DNA of 64,000 nucleotides. Origin: Rhodospirillales bacterium. Its GTDB lineage: Bacteria; Pseudomonadota; Alphaproteobacteria; TMED109. The notes beneath the pieces were generated by a model. It made no database searches. It had not been told where the DNA came from and worked only from the letters and a program-made list of their open reading frames with translations. The DNA is taken from contig VXPW01000021.1 of assembly GCA_009839325.1 (NCBI GenBank), positions 1 to 64,000 on the forward strand. The letters are read 5' to 3'. Both the position numbers and the translations under genes were made by a program. Numbering within the stretch: the stretch's first letter is position 1; every line of letters begins with the position of its first letter. This document shows, piece after piece, positions 40,408 to 48,576 of the stretch.

Positions 40408-40938
40408 ATGCCGCTTGCGTGGTACATCGTGCACGCGCACTCCGGCTTCGAATCGCGGGTGGCCGACGCGATCCGTGCCGACGCGGTTCGACACGCATTG
40501 GCCGACGAAATCACCGAAGCGGTCGTTCCGACCGAGAACGTGGTCGAACTGCGCCAGGGAAAGAAGATCGAGACCGAGCGGAAATTCTTTCCCGGTTACG
40601 TGCTGGTTCGCATGCAGCTGTCCGATCAGACCCGTCGCCTTGTGCTCGACGTCCCGCGCGTCCTGGGGTTTGTCGGTACTGAGGGCGATCCGATTCCGAT
40701 TTCCGACGACGAAGCGGGCCGGGTACTCAACCAGATCCGGGAGGGCGTCGAACGTCCCCGACCGGCAGTCATCTTCGAGATCGGAGAGAACGTGCGAGTG
40801 GGCGACGGCCCCTTCACTTCCTTCAACGGCGTGGTCGAGGAAATCGACGAGGAACGCTCGCGCGTCAAGGTTTCGGTGTCCATATTCGGACGCGCAACCC
40901 CGGTCGAACTGGAATACTCGCAGGTCGAGAAGATTTAG
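40408..40938 (+). CDS. nusG: Transcription termination/antitermination protein NusG
   Basis: NusG binds the RNA polymerase clamp and links it to Rho or the ribosome. The N-terminal domain begins WYIVHAHSGFE and includes KKIETERKFFPGYVLVRM. The C-terminal KOW domain has VGDGPFTSFNGVVEEID. 176 residues; ATG 40408 follows GGGGGAG. 20 nt after secE. Confidence 0.97.
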   Translation: MPLAWYIVHAHSGFESRVADAIRADAVRHALADEITEAVVPTENVVELRQGKKIETERKFFPGYVLVRMQLSDQTRRLVLDVPRVLGFVGTEGDPIPISDDEAGRVLNQIREGVERPRPAVIFEIGENVRVGDGPFTSFNGVVEEIDEERSRVKVSVSIFGRATPVELEYSQVEKI

Positions 40939-40960
40939 AAACCGTTAACGGAACAATCTG

Positions 40961-41389
40961 ATGGCGAAACAAATCGAAGGCTACGTGCGAATCCAGGTGC
41001 CGGCGGGACAGGCCAATCCCTCGCCGCCGATCGGGCCAGCGCTGGGTCAGGCCGGGCTCAACATCATGGAATTCTGCAAGGCGTTCAACGCGCAGACGCA
41101 AGGGGCCGAGGCCGGTGCCCCGTTGCCCGTGACCATCACGGTGTACCGCGACCGGAGCTTCACCTTCACGGTGAAGAAACCCCCGGTTTCCTACTACCTG
41201 AAACGCGCCGCGGGGGTCCCCAAGGGGTCGGGCGAAACCGGCCGCATTGCCCCGGTAGCTTCGGTGACCGCCGCGCAGGTGCGTGAAATTGCCACCGAGA
41301 AGATGCCTGACCTGAACGCTTCGGGCGTTGACGAAGCCTGCCGGATCGTCGAGGGTACGGCCCGCTCGATGGGCATTGGAGTCAGCTGA
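40961..41389 (+). CDS. rplK: 50S ribosomal protein L11
   Basis: L11 forms the GTPase-associated stalk base with L10 and 23S rRNA. The 142-residue sequence has the conserved [20 protein letters not shown], with [12 protein letters not shown] following, and the C-terminal rRNA-binding part ending ARSMGI. Normal length. Confidence 0.97.
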   Translation: MAKQIEGYVRIQVPAGQANPSPPIGPALGQAGLNIMEFCKAFNAQTQGAEAGAPLPVTITVYRDRSFTFTVKKPPVSYYLKRAAGVPKGSGETGRIAPVASVTAAQVREIATEKMPDLNASGVDEACRIVEGTARSMGIGVS

Positions 41390-41393
41390 AGCC

Positions 41394-42107
41394 ATGGCAC
41401 GTCCTGGAAAACGTTTACGGGCTGCCCGCGAGGGGCTCGACCGCACCCGGCCGCTGCCGCTTGGGGATGCCCTCGCGCACCTCAAGGAGCACGGTGGCAC
41501 GAAGTTCGACCAGACCGTTGAGATCGCGCTGGACCTCAACCTCGACACCCGACAATCGGACCAGCAAGTGCGCGGGACCGTGATGTTGCCGGCGGGCACG
41601 GGCAAGACCGTCAGGGTCGCTGTTTTCGCCCGCGACCAAGCTGCCGAGGCCGCGCGTGAGGCAGGAGCCGACTTGGTGGGTGCAGAAGACCTGGCCGAGG
41701 CCGTCCAGAACGGTGAAATCAATTTCGACCGGGCCGTGGCGACTCCGGACTGCATGTCCGTCGTCGGCCGGCTGGGCAAGATACTCGGGCCGCGCGGCCT
41801 CATGCCGAACCCCAAGCTCGGTACGGTTACGACCGACGTCAAGGCTGCGGTGCAGGCCGCCAAGGGAGGGCAGGTCGCCTTCCGGGCCGAGAAAGCCGGG
41901 ATCGTGCATGCCGGCATCGGCAAGACAAGTTTCGACGAAGGCAGCCTGGCTGCCAACGTTCACGCGTTCGTCGGCGCGGTGCGCGATGCGCGCCCTGCTG
42001 GATCGAAGGGCGTGTATATTCAGAAGATCTGGCTGTCGTCGACCATGGGACCAGGGGTCCAGTTGGACGTGGCCGATCTGGAGGCCGGGGCGAACGCCGC
42101 GGCCTGA
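41394..42107 (+). CDS. rplA: 50S ribosomal protein L1
   Basis: L1 forms the mobile stalk near the E site and represses its own operon in many bacteria. The signature GRLGKILGPRGLMPNPKLGT is present. 237 residues. ATG 41394 lies 4 nt after rplK, so the two are translationally coupled. Confidence 0.97.
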   Translation: MARPGKRLRAAREGLDRTRPLPLGDALAHLKEHGGTKFDQTVEIALDLNLDTRQSDQQVRGTVMLPAGTGKTVRVAVFARDQAAEAAREAGADLVGAEDLAEAVQNGEINFDRAVATPDCMSVVGRLGKILGPRGLMPNPKLGTVTTDVKAAVQAAKGGQVAFRAEKAGIVHAGIGKTSFDEGSLAANVHAFVGAVRDARPAGSKGVYIQKIWLSSTMGPGVQLDVADLEAGANAAA

Positions 42108-42328
42108 TTGTCAATCGGCGATCACCGCGCCCGCCGCGGTATCGCTTCCTGTCCGAGACTGCAGGCGGCGAAAGCCTTAATCAACCTGCATAGACGGGGT
42201 GTGGGCGTGGCGGTTGTCCGCGCGCCCGGACTCGTTCCTTGGACAGGCGTGAACTCCGGCTGGCGTGGGTCAGCGCGGAGCTGCACGGCAGCGCCACATG
42301 GCCTGCCGAAGCTGGAGGAGCCCGTCCA
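42108..42328 (+). promoter_or_regulatory. Probable L10 leader upstream of rplJ
   Basis: The 221-nt gap between rplA and rplJ is much larger than the others in this operon, and it is where many bacteria carry an L10-L12 autoregulatory RNA. The region is GC-rich and can form several hairpins, but I could not verify the consensus kink-turn fold by eye. A strong GGAGGAG (42314-42320) ends it. Confidence 0.4.
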
Positions 42329-42844
42329 ATGGATCGCCAGGCGAAGGAAGCGACGGTGGCCGCGCTGCACGAGTTGTTCGCGCGCGGCGAGACCGTAATT
42401 GTGGCCCACTACGCAGGTCTCGATGCGAACGATGCGACCGATTTGCGGCGGCGCATGCGTGAGGCGGGCGCGCAGTTTCGGGTCACCAAGAACCGACTTA
42501 CACGCCTGGCGCTGAAGGACACGCCGCACGCCGACCTGGCCGACCTGTTCACCGGTCCAACGGCGATCGGTATCAGCCAGGACCCGGTGGCACCGGCCAA
42601 GGTGCTGCACGAATTTGCCGATACCCATCCCCAGTTGGTCATCCTTGGCGGTGGCCTCGGCTCGCAGATGCTCGACCAGGCCGCGGTGTCCCAGTTGGCG
42701 AAGATGCCGTCACTGGACGAGCTTCGGGCAAAGCTGGTGGGCGTGATTTCCTCGCCGGCCCGTTCGGTGGCGGGGGTCCTCCAGGCTCCGGCGGGCGCTC
42801 TGGCCCGGGTCTTCGGGGCCTATTCCGAATCAGAAGCCGCCTGA
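42329..42844 (+). CDS. rplJ: 50S ribosomal protein L10
   Basis: L10 anchors the L7/L12 dimers to the ribosomal stalk. The 171-residue protein starts MDRQAKEATVAALHELF at ATG 42329, behind GGAGGAG. The core contains RVTKNRLTRLAL and TGPTAIGISQDP, and the C-terminal helix (about 140-171) that binds L12 is intact. Confidence 0.96.
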   Translation: MDRQAKEATVAALHELFARGETVIVAHYAGLDANDATDLRRRMREAGAQFRVTKNRLTRLALKDTPHADLADLFTGPTAIGISQDPVAPAKVLHEFADTHPQLVILGGGLGSQMLDQAAVSQLAKMPSLDELRAKLVGVISSPARSVAGVLQAPAGALARVFGAYSESEAA

Positions 42845-42901
42845 GTTTCGGGCGAGCCGTTCCATACCATTGTCCACACGCCTGAAGGGAGAAAACCAGC
42901 C

Positions 42902-43285
42902 ATGGCGGACATAGAGAAACTGGCCGAGGAGTTGTCCGGCCTGACCGTGATCGAGGCGGCCGAACTGTCGAAGCTGCTCGAGGAGAAGTGGGGCGTCAGC
43001 GCCGCCGCGCCGGTGGCGGTGGCGGCAGCGCCCGGTGGCGCGGCCGATGGCGGCGGTGGCAGCGACGAGCCGGAGTTCGTGACCGTGACGCTCACGAGCT
43101 TTGGAGCCAAGAAGATCAACGTTATCAAAGAGGTGCGGGCAATTACGGGACTCGGCCTTAAAGAGGCCAAGGATCTCGTGGAAGGGGTTCCCAAGCCGGT
43201 CAAGGAAGACATTTCCAAGGACGAGGCCGAAGAGATCAAGAAGAAGCTGGAAGACGCGGGTGCGTCGGTCGAAGTGGGAGCGTGA
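42902..43285 (+). CDS. rplL: 50S ribosomal protein L7/L12
   Basis: L7/L12 recruits translation factors. The N-terminal dimerisation helix, a flexible Ala/Gly-rich hinge (about residues 37-58) and the C-terminal domain with [20 protein letters not shown] are complete. 127 residues. The rpoB gene that normally follows is absent. Confidence 0.97.
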   Translation: MADIEKLAEELSGLTVIEAAELSKLLEEKWGVSAAAPVAVAAAPGGAADGGGGSDEPEFVTVTLTSFGAKKINVIKEVRAITGLGLKEAKDLVEGVPKPVKEDISKDEAEEIKKKLEDAGASVEVGA

Positions 43286-43630
43286 TCCTCCGGTTTCCGG
43301 ATCGACGGCGCCGGCAGGAGACATTCACCTACCAGGCCAGTGAAACCCACGGTGCTCCGGAGCGGACCGACAGGCCTTGGCCGGCGGGTCCCCAGTTCCG
43401 GCAGGGACGGGGTGGCGGGGGGTAGCCCCGTGGCCGCCGCCTATGTTTCTCGGTGCCGGCCCGGCATCGCGGCATCGGGTTGCTGCGTCGCGCGCCGACG
43501 CCATGCGGTGATCGCTGCCCGCCAAGGTGCAGGAATCTCGGCCGCGCTGGCGCGACGCGGGCGCATTTACCGGCCTGTGCCGGACGGCTAGGATTCCCGC
43601 AATGACCACGAGCATTCCGGCCTCCGAAGC
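43286..43630. other. Intergenic region after rplL (rpoB missing)
   Basis: A 345-nt gap in the position where rpoB normally begins. It contains a ribosome-binding-like AGGAGAC (43316-43322) with no suitable start codon behind it, a short hairpin TCCGG-TTT-CCGGA just after rplL without a T-run, and a candidate promoter near its end. The 83-codon frame starting 43340 has no support. Confidence 0.55.
43566..43594 (+). promoter_or_regulatory. Candidate promoter of the E1 gene
   Basis: TTTACC (43566-43571), a 17-nt spacer and TAGGAT (43589-43594) would start transcription near 43601, 30 nt before the E1 ATG. An ATG at 43602 opens an 11-codon frame whose stop overlaps the E1 start. Confidence 0.45.
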
Positions 43631-45994
43631 ATGGTGACGCTGGCCAAGGCACGGCGGCGAGAATCGAAGCCGGCGAAGCGGGACCTCGCGGAGCTGCGTG
43701 CGCTGGAGCGCAAGGTGGCCTGGTTGTCGGCGTGGACCATTCACCACGCGAACCATCTCCGTCCGGCCCTGGACGGTCTGAAGGTCGGGGGGCACCAGGC
43801 GTCCTCGGCCTCCGTGGTGACGTTGCTGTCGGCCCTGTACTTCCACGTGCTGCGACCCGAGGACCGGGTGGCCGTGAAGCCTCATGCAAGCCCGGTGTTC
43901 CATGCCATCCAGTACTTGCAGGGGCGCCAGACTTGCGACCACCTGCAGGCATTTCGCGGATATGGCGGAGCCCAGAGCTATCCCTCGCGCACGAAGGACG
44001 CGGACGATGTCGATTTCTCGACGGGGTCCGTCGGCCTCGGGGGCGCCATGGCGCTGTTCGCTTCGCTGGTGCAGGACTACATCCTCGATCATGAACTGGC
44101 GTCCGGGGCACACCGTTCCGGCCGCATGGTGACGGTGTTCGGAGACGCCGAGCTCGACGAAGGAAACGTGTACGAAGCCCTGCTCGACGGTGCCAAGAGT
44201 GGGCTGCGCAACTGTTGGTGGATCATCGATTACAACCGGCAAAGCCTCGACGCCATTACCGCAGACCGTTCGTTCTCCCGGATTGCCGGACTGTTCGAGG
44301 CGATGAGCTGGCGGGTGATCACGCTCAAGTACGGAAAGCTGCTGCAGGCGGTTGAGCGGGAACCCGGAGGCACGGCCCTGATCGAGTGGATCGACCGGTG
44401 TCCGAACGACCTTTATTCGGCGTTGACCTTCAAGGGCGGTGCCGCCTGGCGAGAACGTCTGCTCCAGGATCTAGAGGGCGATGCGGAAGCAGCGGCGCTG
44501 ATCGAGCGCCATGACGACGAAGACCTGCATGCGCTGATGACGAATCTTGCCGGCCACGATCTGGAATCGGTAATCGAAGCGTTCGAGGCCGCAGATGACG
44601 ATCGGCCGACCTGCTTCATCGCCTACACGATCAAGGGGCACGGCCTCCCGCTGGCCGGCCACAAGGACAACCATGCGGGCCTGATGAACGAGGGCCAGAT
44701 GGAGCAGTTCCGCGAGTCGATGGGCGTGCCCGAAGGCAAGGAATGGGACCGCTTCGCGGGACTTGATGTCCCGCCGTCGACGCTCGAGGCGTATCTGGCG
44801 GCGGTGCCGTTCGCCCAGTCCGACCAGCGGCGTCACGACCCGCCGCAGATTCCGGTTCCGGACCGTTTGTTCGTGTCGGCGTCGGGCCGCTCCTCGACGC
44901 AAGAGGCCTTCGGCCGAATCCTCCGGGAGCTTGGGCGCGGGGACACGGAACTCGCGCAGCGGATCGTCACCACATCGCCGGATGTCACGGTGTCCACCAA
45001 CCTCGGTGGCTGGGTGAACCAGCGCCAGATCTACCGGCATACGTCCCGCTCCGACGTATTTCACGATGAGAGCGTCGTGTCGCCACAACGCTGGACGATG
45101 TCGCCCCAGGGTCAGCACATCGAGCTGGGAATTGCCGAGAACAACCTGTTCCTGCTGCTGGCGGCAGCGGGTCTGTCGCATTCGCTGTTCGATGCCCGGC
45201 TCATTCCGATCGGCACCTTGTACGACCCGTTCATTGCACGGGGTCTCGACGCACTCAATTACGCGGCCTACCAGGATGCGCGGTTCATTCTGGTCGCCAC
45301 GCCCTCCGGGATTTCGCTTGCGCCCGAGGGCGGCGCGCACCAATCCATCGGCACGCCGTTGGTCGGGATTGGACAGCCCGGCCTCGCTGCGCTCGAGCCC
45401 GGGTACGTGGACGAATTGGAGGTGATGCTCCGCTGGGCGTTTGCCTACCTCCAGGAGCCGGACGGACAGTCGGTCTATCTCCGGCTCTCGACGCGGCCGG
45501 TCGAGCAGATTGAACGCACGGTGAATCACGATCTGGAGCAGGCGATCATCGACGGCGGCTATTGGCTGCGTGCGCCGGCTCCGGGAACTTCGCTGGCCCT
45601 GGTGTACTCCGGAGCAGTGGCGACCGAGGTGCTGGATGCCTACGCGGAACTGCAGCCGGACATGCCGGAGGCCGGGGTGTTGGCGGTCACCTCCGCTGAT
45701 CGGCTGCACGGTGCATGGCGGACCGCACAAGCCGCGCGGCGGCAGGGCCAGCAGGCCCAGTCCCATCTGGAGAAGCTGCTCGATCCGCTGGCGTCCACGG
45801 CGGGCCTGGTGACGGTTGTCGACGGTCACCCGGCGACCCTCTCGTGGCTCGGCTCGGTCCGTGGACACAAGACGATTTCATTGGGCGTGGACGAATTCGG
45901 GCAGTCGGGAGATCTGGCGAGCCTGTACCGGTCATACGGGATCGACCGTGATGCAATCCTCGACGCTGCTGCTGAAGCGCTGACGGGGCGGTGA
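43631..45994 (+). CDS. Pyruvate dehydrogenase E1 / transketolase-like thiamine enzyme
   Basis: A 787-residue thiamine-diphosphate enzyme with the single-chain (homodimeric) E1 layout of AceE. Substrate-side motifs are KVGGHQASSAS (about 51-61) and VKPHASPVFHAI. The cofactor motif is G171-D172-A173 ... N202 (VFGDAELDEGNVYEALLDG and IIDYNRQSLD), with Ala in place of the third Gly. Later parts are VSTNLGGWVNQRQIYR and HIELGIAENNLFLLLAAAG, which contains the catalytic glutamate. Similar proteins in alphaproteobacteria are labelled transketolase or pyruvate dehydrogenase; without E2 and E3 nearby I cannot decide the substrate. It occupies the place of rpoBC after rplL and is followed by tRNA-Leu at 29 nt. 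Confidence 0.85.
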   Translation: MVTLAKARRRESKPAKRDLAELRALERKVAWLSAWTIHHANHLRPALDGLKVGGHQASSASVVTLLSALYFHVLRPEDRVAVKPHASPVFHAIQYLQGRQTCDHLQAFRGYGGAQSYPSRTKDADDVDFSTGSVGLGGAMALFASLVQDYILDHELASGAHRSGRMVTVFGDAELDEGNVYEALLDGAKSGLRNCWWIIDYNRQSLDAITADRSFSRIAGLFEAMSWRVITLKYGKLLQAVEREPGGTALIEWIDRCPNDLYSALTFKGGAAWRERLLQDLEGDAEAAALIERHDDEDLHALMTNLAGHDLESVIEAFEAADDDRPTCFIAYTIKGHGLPLAGHKDNHAGLMNEGQMEQFRESMGVPEGKEWDRFAGLDVPPSTLEAYLAAVPFAQSDQRRHDPPQIPVPDRLFVSASGRSSTQEAFGRILRELGRGDTELAQRIVTTSPDVTVSTNLGGWVNQRQIYRHTSRSDVFHDESVVSPQRWTMSPQGQHIELGIAENNLFLLLAAAGLSHSLFDARLIPIGTLYDPFIARGLDALNYAAYQDARFILVATPSGISLAPEGGAHQSIGTPLVGIGQPGLAALEPGYVDELEVMLRWAFAYLQEPDGQSVYLRLSTRPVEQIERTVNHDLEQAIIDGGYWLRAPAPGTSLALVYSGAVATEVLDAYAELQPDMPEAGVLAVTSADRLHGAWRTAQAARRQGQQAQSHLEKLLDPLASTAGLVTVVDGHPATLSWLGSVRGHKTISLGVDEFGQSGDLASLYRSYGIDRDAILDAAAEALTGR

Positions 45995-46023
45995 CGGGAC
46001 CGGCCGGACATGCGTAGGGGTTG

Positions 46024-46108
46024 GCGGGCGTGGTGAAATTGGTAGACACGCGGGCCTTAGGAGCCCGTGACGCAAGTCGTGGGGGTTCGAGTCCCTCCGC
46101 CCGCACCA
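46024..46108 (+). tRNA. tRNA-Leu (anticodon TAG)
   Basis: The acceptor GCGGGCG pairs with CGCCCGC. The anticodon stem CGGGC/GCCCG encloses CTTAGGA, giving TAG. There is a class II variable arm, discriminator A and an encoded CCA (46106-46108). 85 nt. A tRNA-Leu just before tig is a common alphaproteobacterial arrangement. Confidence 0.97.
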
Positions 46109-46154
46109 GCGCCCCATGCCTTGCGGCCGGTGCCATAACGAAAGATGGGTCACT

Positions 46155-47501
46155 ATGAAAGTCAAGCGAATTTCCGGGAGCGGCACGGTGCAAAGCTTCA
46201 GCGCGGCGGTTCCGGCTGACCAGTTCGAATCGGTGATGGATGGTCGCCTGAACGAGTACGCGCGTGATGCCAAGATCGACGGGTTCCGCAAGGGCAAGGT
46301 GCCGATGACCATCATCCGGCGGCGGTTCGGGAGCGAGGTGGAATCCGCAATTGCCTCGGACTTTCTTCAGTCCGCGGTTGAGCAGGCGTTGGCGGACCAT
46401 GATCTCGTGCCTCTCGACGTGGTCCCGGAACGCATGCCGAAGCGGGCGCCCGGCGCACCGCTGGATCTGCAGTTCACAGTGCACGGGGTCGCCACGTTCA
46501 AGGTGGCGCCGTTTGATCGGTTGGAAATCGACGTACCGGTCGTGGATGTGACCGAGGCCGACGTCGACGCGGAAGTCACCGAGTTCTCGTACATGTTTGG
46601 GGCGACCGAGCCGGCGGAGACCGACTTCGGTGCTCGTTCCGAGGACACGGTCGTGGCTGAGCTGTTCGACCGGAGCGATCCGGCCAACCCAAAGCGAATT
46701 CCGGTCGGCGGACTTGCCACGCCGACGTCATTTCAGCGGACATGGGGCGAAGCGGCCGACATCGAGGGCATCCGGGCCGGCGAGCACCGGGAGTTTCAGG
46801 TGTCCCCGCTGCCAGGGAACTGCTACGCCAAACCGTTCACGCTGGGCGTCCTGGCCCGCGCCGTTCACAAGCGTGAACCGGCCAGCATGGAAGATCTGAT
46901 GAAGCGGCTGAGTGCCGAGACGGAACCCGATCTCCGGGCCAACGTCCGGACCATGCTCGAGCACGCCATGACTTCCGGAAGCGAACGCCTGAAGGTGGTT
47001 CGCCTAATCGACAAGCTGGTCAAGGCCAATCGGCTCAATCTGCCGGAGCCCTATGTCGACAAGGTTGCCGCCGCGTACGATGCGGGTCAGTCGTCGCCGA
47101 TCGTGCCCTCGGAACACCAGGTCTCGTCCGACCAACTGGCCAGGTCGAGCATTGTCGCGGAGTTGCTGTTGTCGAAGATCGCGGACGATCACGACATCCA
47201 AGTCAACCGCGAAGAAATCGTCCGCTTTGTCGTTCAGAACGTGGACCCCAACCAGCGAAACGCCGAAGACGTGATCCGGCAGCGCCTGGCGGATACGGAA
47301 GTGGTCAAGATGGTGGCCGTGCGGATACGTCGGGAGAAGGCGCTTGGCCTTGCGATGAAGGAAGCGCAGCTGAACGAGACGCAGATTTCGAACGACGAGA
47401 TGCGGCGCATGATGGCGACCATTCCACCCATCACGCTGGAAGCCCGCATGCCTGGGGGCGCAGCCGACCCGGCTGCCGCCGCGAGCGGGGCGGCATCGTG
47501 A
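46155..47501 (+). CDS. tig: Trigger factor (ribosome-associated chaperone)
   Basis: Trigger factor meets nascent chains at the tunnel exit. The ribosome-binding signature is G43-FRKGKVP-50. The central domain (about 150-235) has the FKBP-like layout but is diverged, and the C-terminal chaperone arms end with an Ala/Pro tail. 448 residues from ATG 46155; the frame is open upstream to 46116 but without similarity. It heads a transcript with clpP. Confidence 0.94.
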   Translation: MKVKRISGSGTVQSFSAAVPADQFESVMDGRLNEYARDAKIDGFRKGKVPMTIIRRRFGSEVESAIASDFLQSAVEQALADHDLVPLDVVPERMPKRAPGAPLDLQFTVHGVATFKVAPFDRLEIDVPVVDVTEADVDAEVTEFSYMFGATEPAETDFGARSEDTVVAELFDRSDPANPKRIPVGGLATPTSFQRTWGEAADIEGIRAGEHREFQVSPLPGNCYAKPFTLGVLARAVHKREPASMEDLMKRLSAETEPDLRANVRTMLEHAMTSGSERLKVVRLIDKLVKANRLNLPEPYVDKVAAAYDAGQSSPIVPSEHQVSSDQLARSSIVAELLLSKIADDHDIQVNREEIVRFVVQNVDPNQRNAEDVIRQRLADTEVVKMVAVRIRREKALGLAMKEAQLNETQISNDEMRRMMATIPPITLEARMPGGAADPAAAASGAAS

Positions 47502-47536
47502 AGGAGCGGCAGCCGGCCCCGGAGCCGGAGCACACC

Positions 47537-48139
47537 ATGAACACGCTGGTGCCGATGGTCGTCGAACAGACGGGCAGGGGTGAGCGTGCATACGACATCT
47601 ATTCCAGGCTCCTGAAGGAACGCATCATCTTCCTGACTGGTCCGGTGGGGGACGAGGTCGCGTCGCTCGTGATCGCGCAACTGCTGTATCTCGAGGCGGA
47701 GCATCCTGACAAGGAGATCGCCTTCTACATCAACACTCCTGGTGGGTTGGTCACATCGGGATTGGCGATCTACGACACGATGCAGTACATCCGCCCGGAC
47801 GTTTCGACCCTGTGCGTCGGGCAGGCCGCGTCCATGGGCTCGCTGCTGCTGGCCGGGGGAACCGCGGGCAAACGGTTTGCGTTGCCGAACGCCCGGATCA
47901 TGGTGCATCAGCCTTCCGGCGGGTTTTCCGGACAGGCGACGGACGTCGAGATCCATGCGCGCGAGATACTCGCGCTCAAGGAGCGTATCAACGAGATCTA
48001 TACACGGCATACAAAGCAGGGCATCGAGGCCGTACGAGAGGCGCTCGAGCGGGATCGTTTCCTGACCCCGGAGGTTGCCAAGGAGTTCGGCCTGATCGAT
48101 GACGTCGTCAGTGAACGGCCGGCCGGAGCGGACGACTGA
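47537..48139 (+). CDS. clpP: ATP-dependent Clp protease proteolytic subunit
   Basis: ClpP is the tetradecameric serine peptidase. The triad is S99 (GQAASMGS), H124 (MVHQPSGG) and D173 (ERDRFLTPE). I chose ATG 47537 with GGAG 6 nt upstream, giving 200 residues. GTG 47498 overlaps the tig stop and would add 13. Normally followed by clpX; here the next genes are clpS and clpA, so ClpAP components are grouped. Confidence 0.95.
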   Translation: MNTLVPMVVEQTGRGERAYDIYSRLLKERIIFLTGPVGDEVASLVIAQLLYLEAEHPDKEIAFYINTPGGLVTSGLAIYDTMQYIRPDVSTLCVGQAASMGSLLLAGGTAGKRFALPNARIMVHQPSGGFSGQATDVEIHAREILALKERINEIYTRHTKQGIEAVREALERDRFLTPEVAKEFGLIDDVVSERPAGADD

Positions 48140-48238
48140 CGCCGGATTCGCGGGCGAGTATGTGCGGCGGCTTCTTTCGGGGGGTGCCTGAATTGGCTAA
48201 CATTCGTGCAGGCTAAGTGCGTGGAGGCGGCGTTCGCC

Positions 48239-48565
48239 ATGAGTTCGCAGCAGCGACCGGATTACGAGCCGGGGCGCGGGGATACGCTGGTAGAACCGAC
48301 GGTCGAGACCAAGAAACCGTCGCTGTATCAGGTCCTGCTGCTGAACGACGACTACACGCCGATGGAGTTCGTGGTCATGATTCTGGAACAGTTCTTCCGG
48401 AAGGACCGCGAAGAAGCGACCCAGATCATGCTTCATGTGCATCAAAACGGGGTTGGCGTATGCGGCGTCTACACCTACGAGGTGGCCGAGAGCAAGGTGA
48501 CCCAGGTGGTCAATTGCGCTCGCGAGCATGAGCATCCGCTGCGATGCACCCTGGAGAAAGTCTGA
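48239..48565 (+). CDS. clpS: ClpS adaptor protein
   Basis: ClpS delivers N-degron substrates to ClpA. The 108-residue protein has an unstructured N-terminus (about 1-27) and the N-degron pocket N36, D37 and H68 ([13 protein letters not shown] and LHVHQNG). 99 nt after clpP and 11 nt before clpA, so it is in one unit with clpA. Confidence 0.95.
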   Translation: MSSQQRPDYEPGRGDTLVEPTVETKKPSLYQVLLLNDDYTPMEFVVMILEQFFRKDREEATQIMLHVHQNGVGVCGVYTYEVAESKVTQVVNCAREHEHPLRCTLEKV

Positions 48566-48576
48566 GCGGTCGCGCG

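Noticed and set aside
43340-43591. 83-codon plus-strand frame after rplL
   Set aside because: Start is 17 nt from the nearest AGGAG, composition is like random GC-rich sequence, and no motif is seen.
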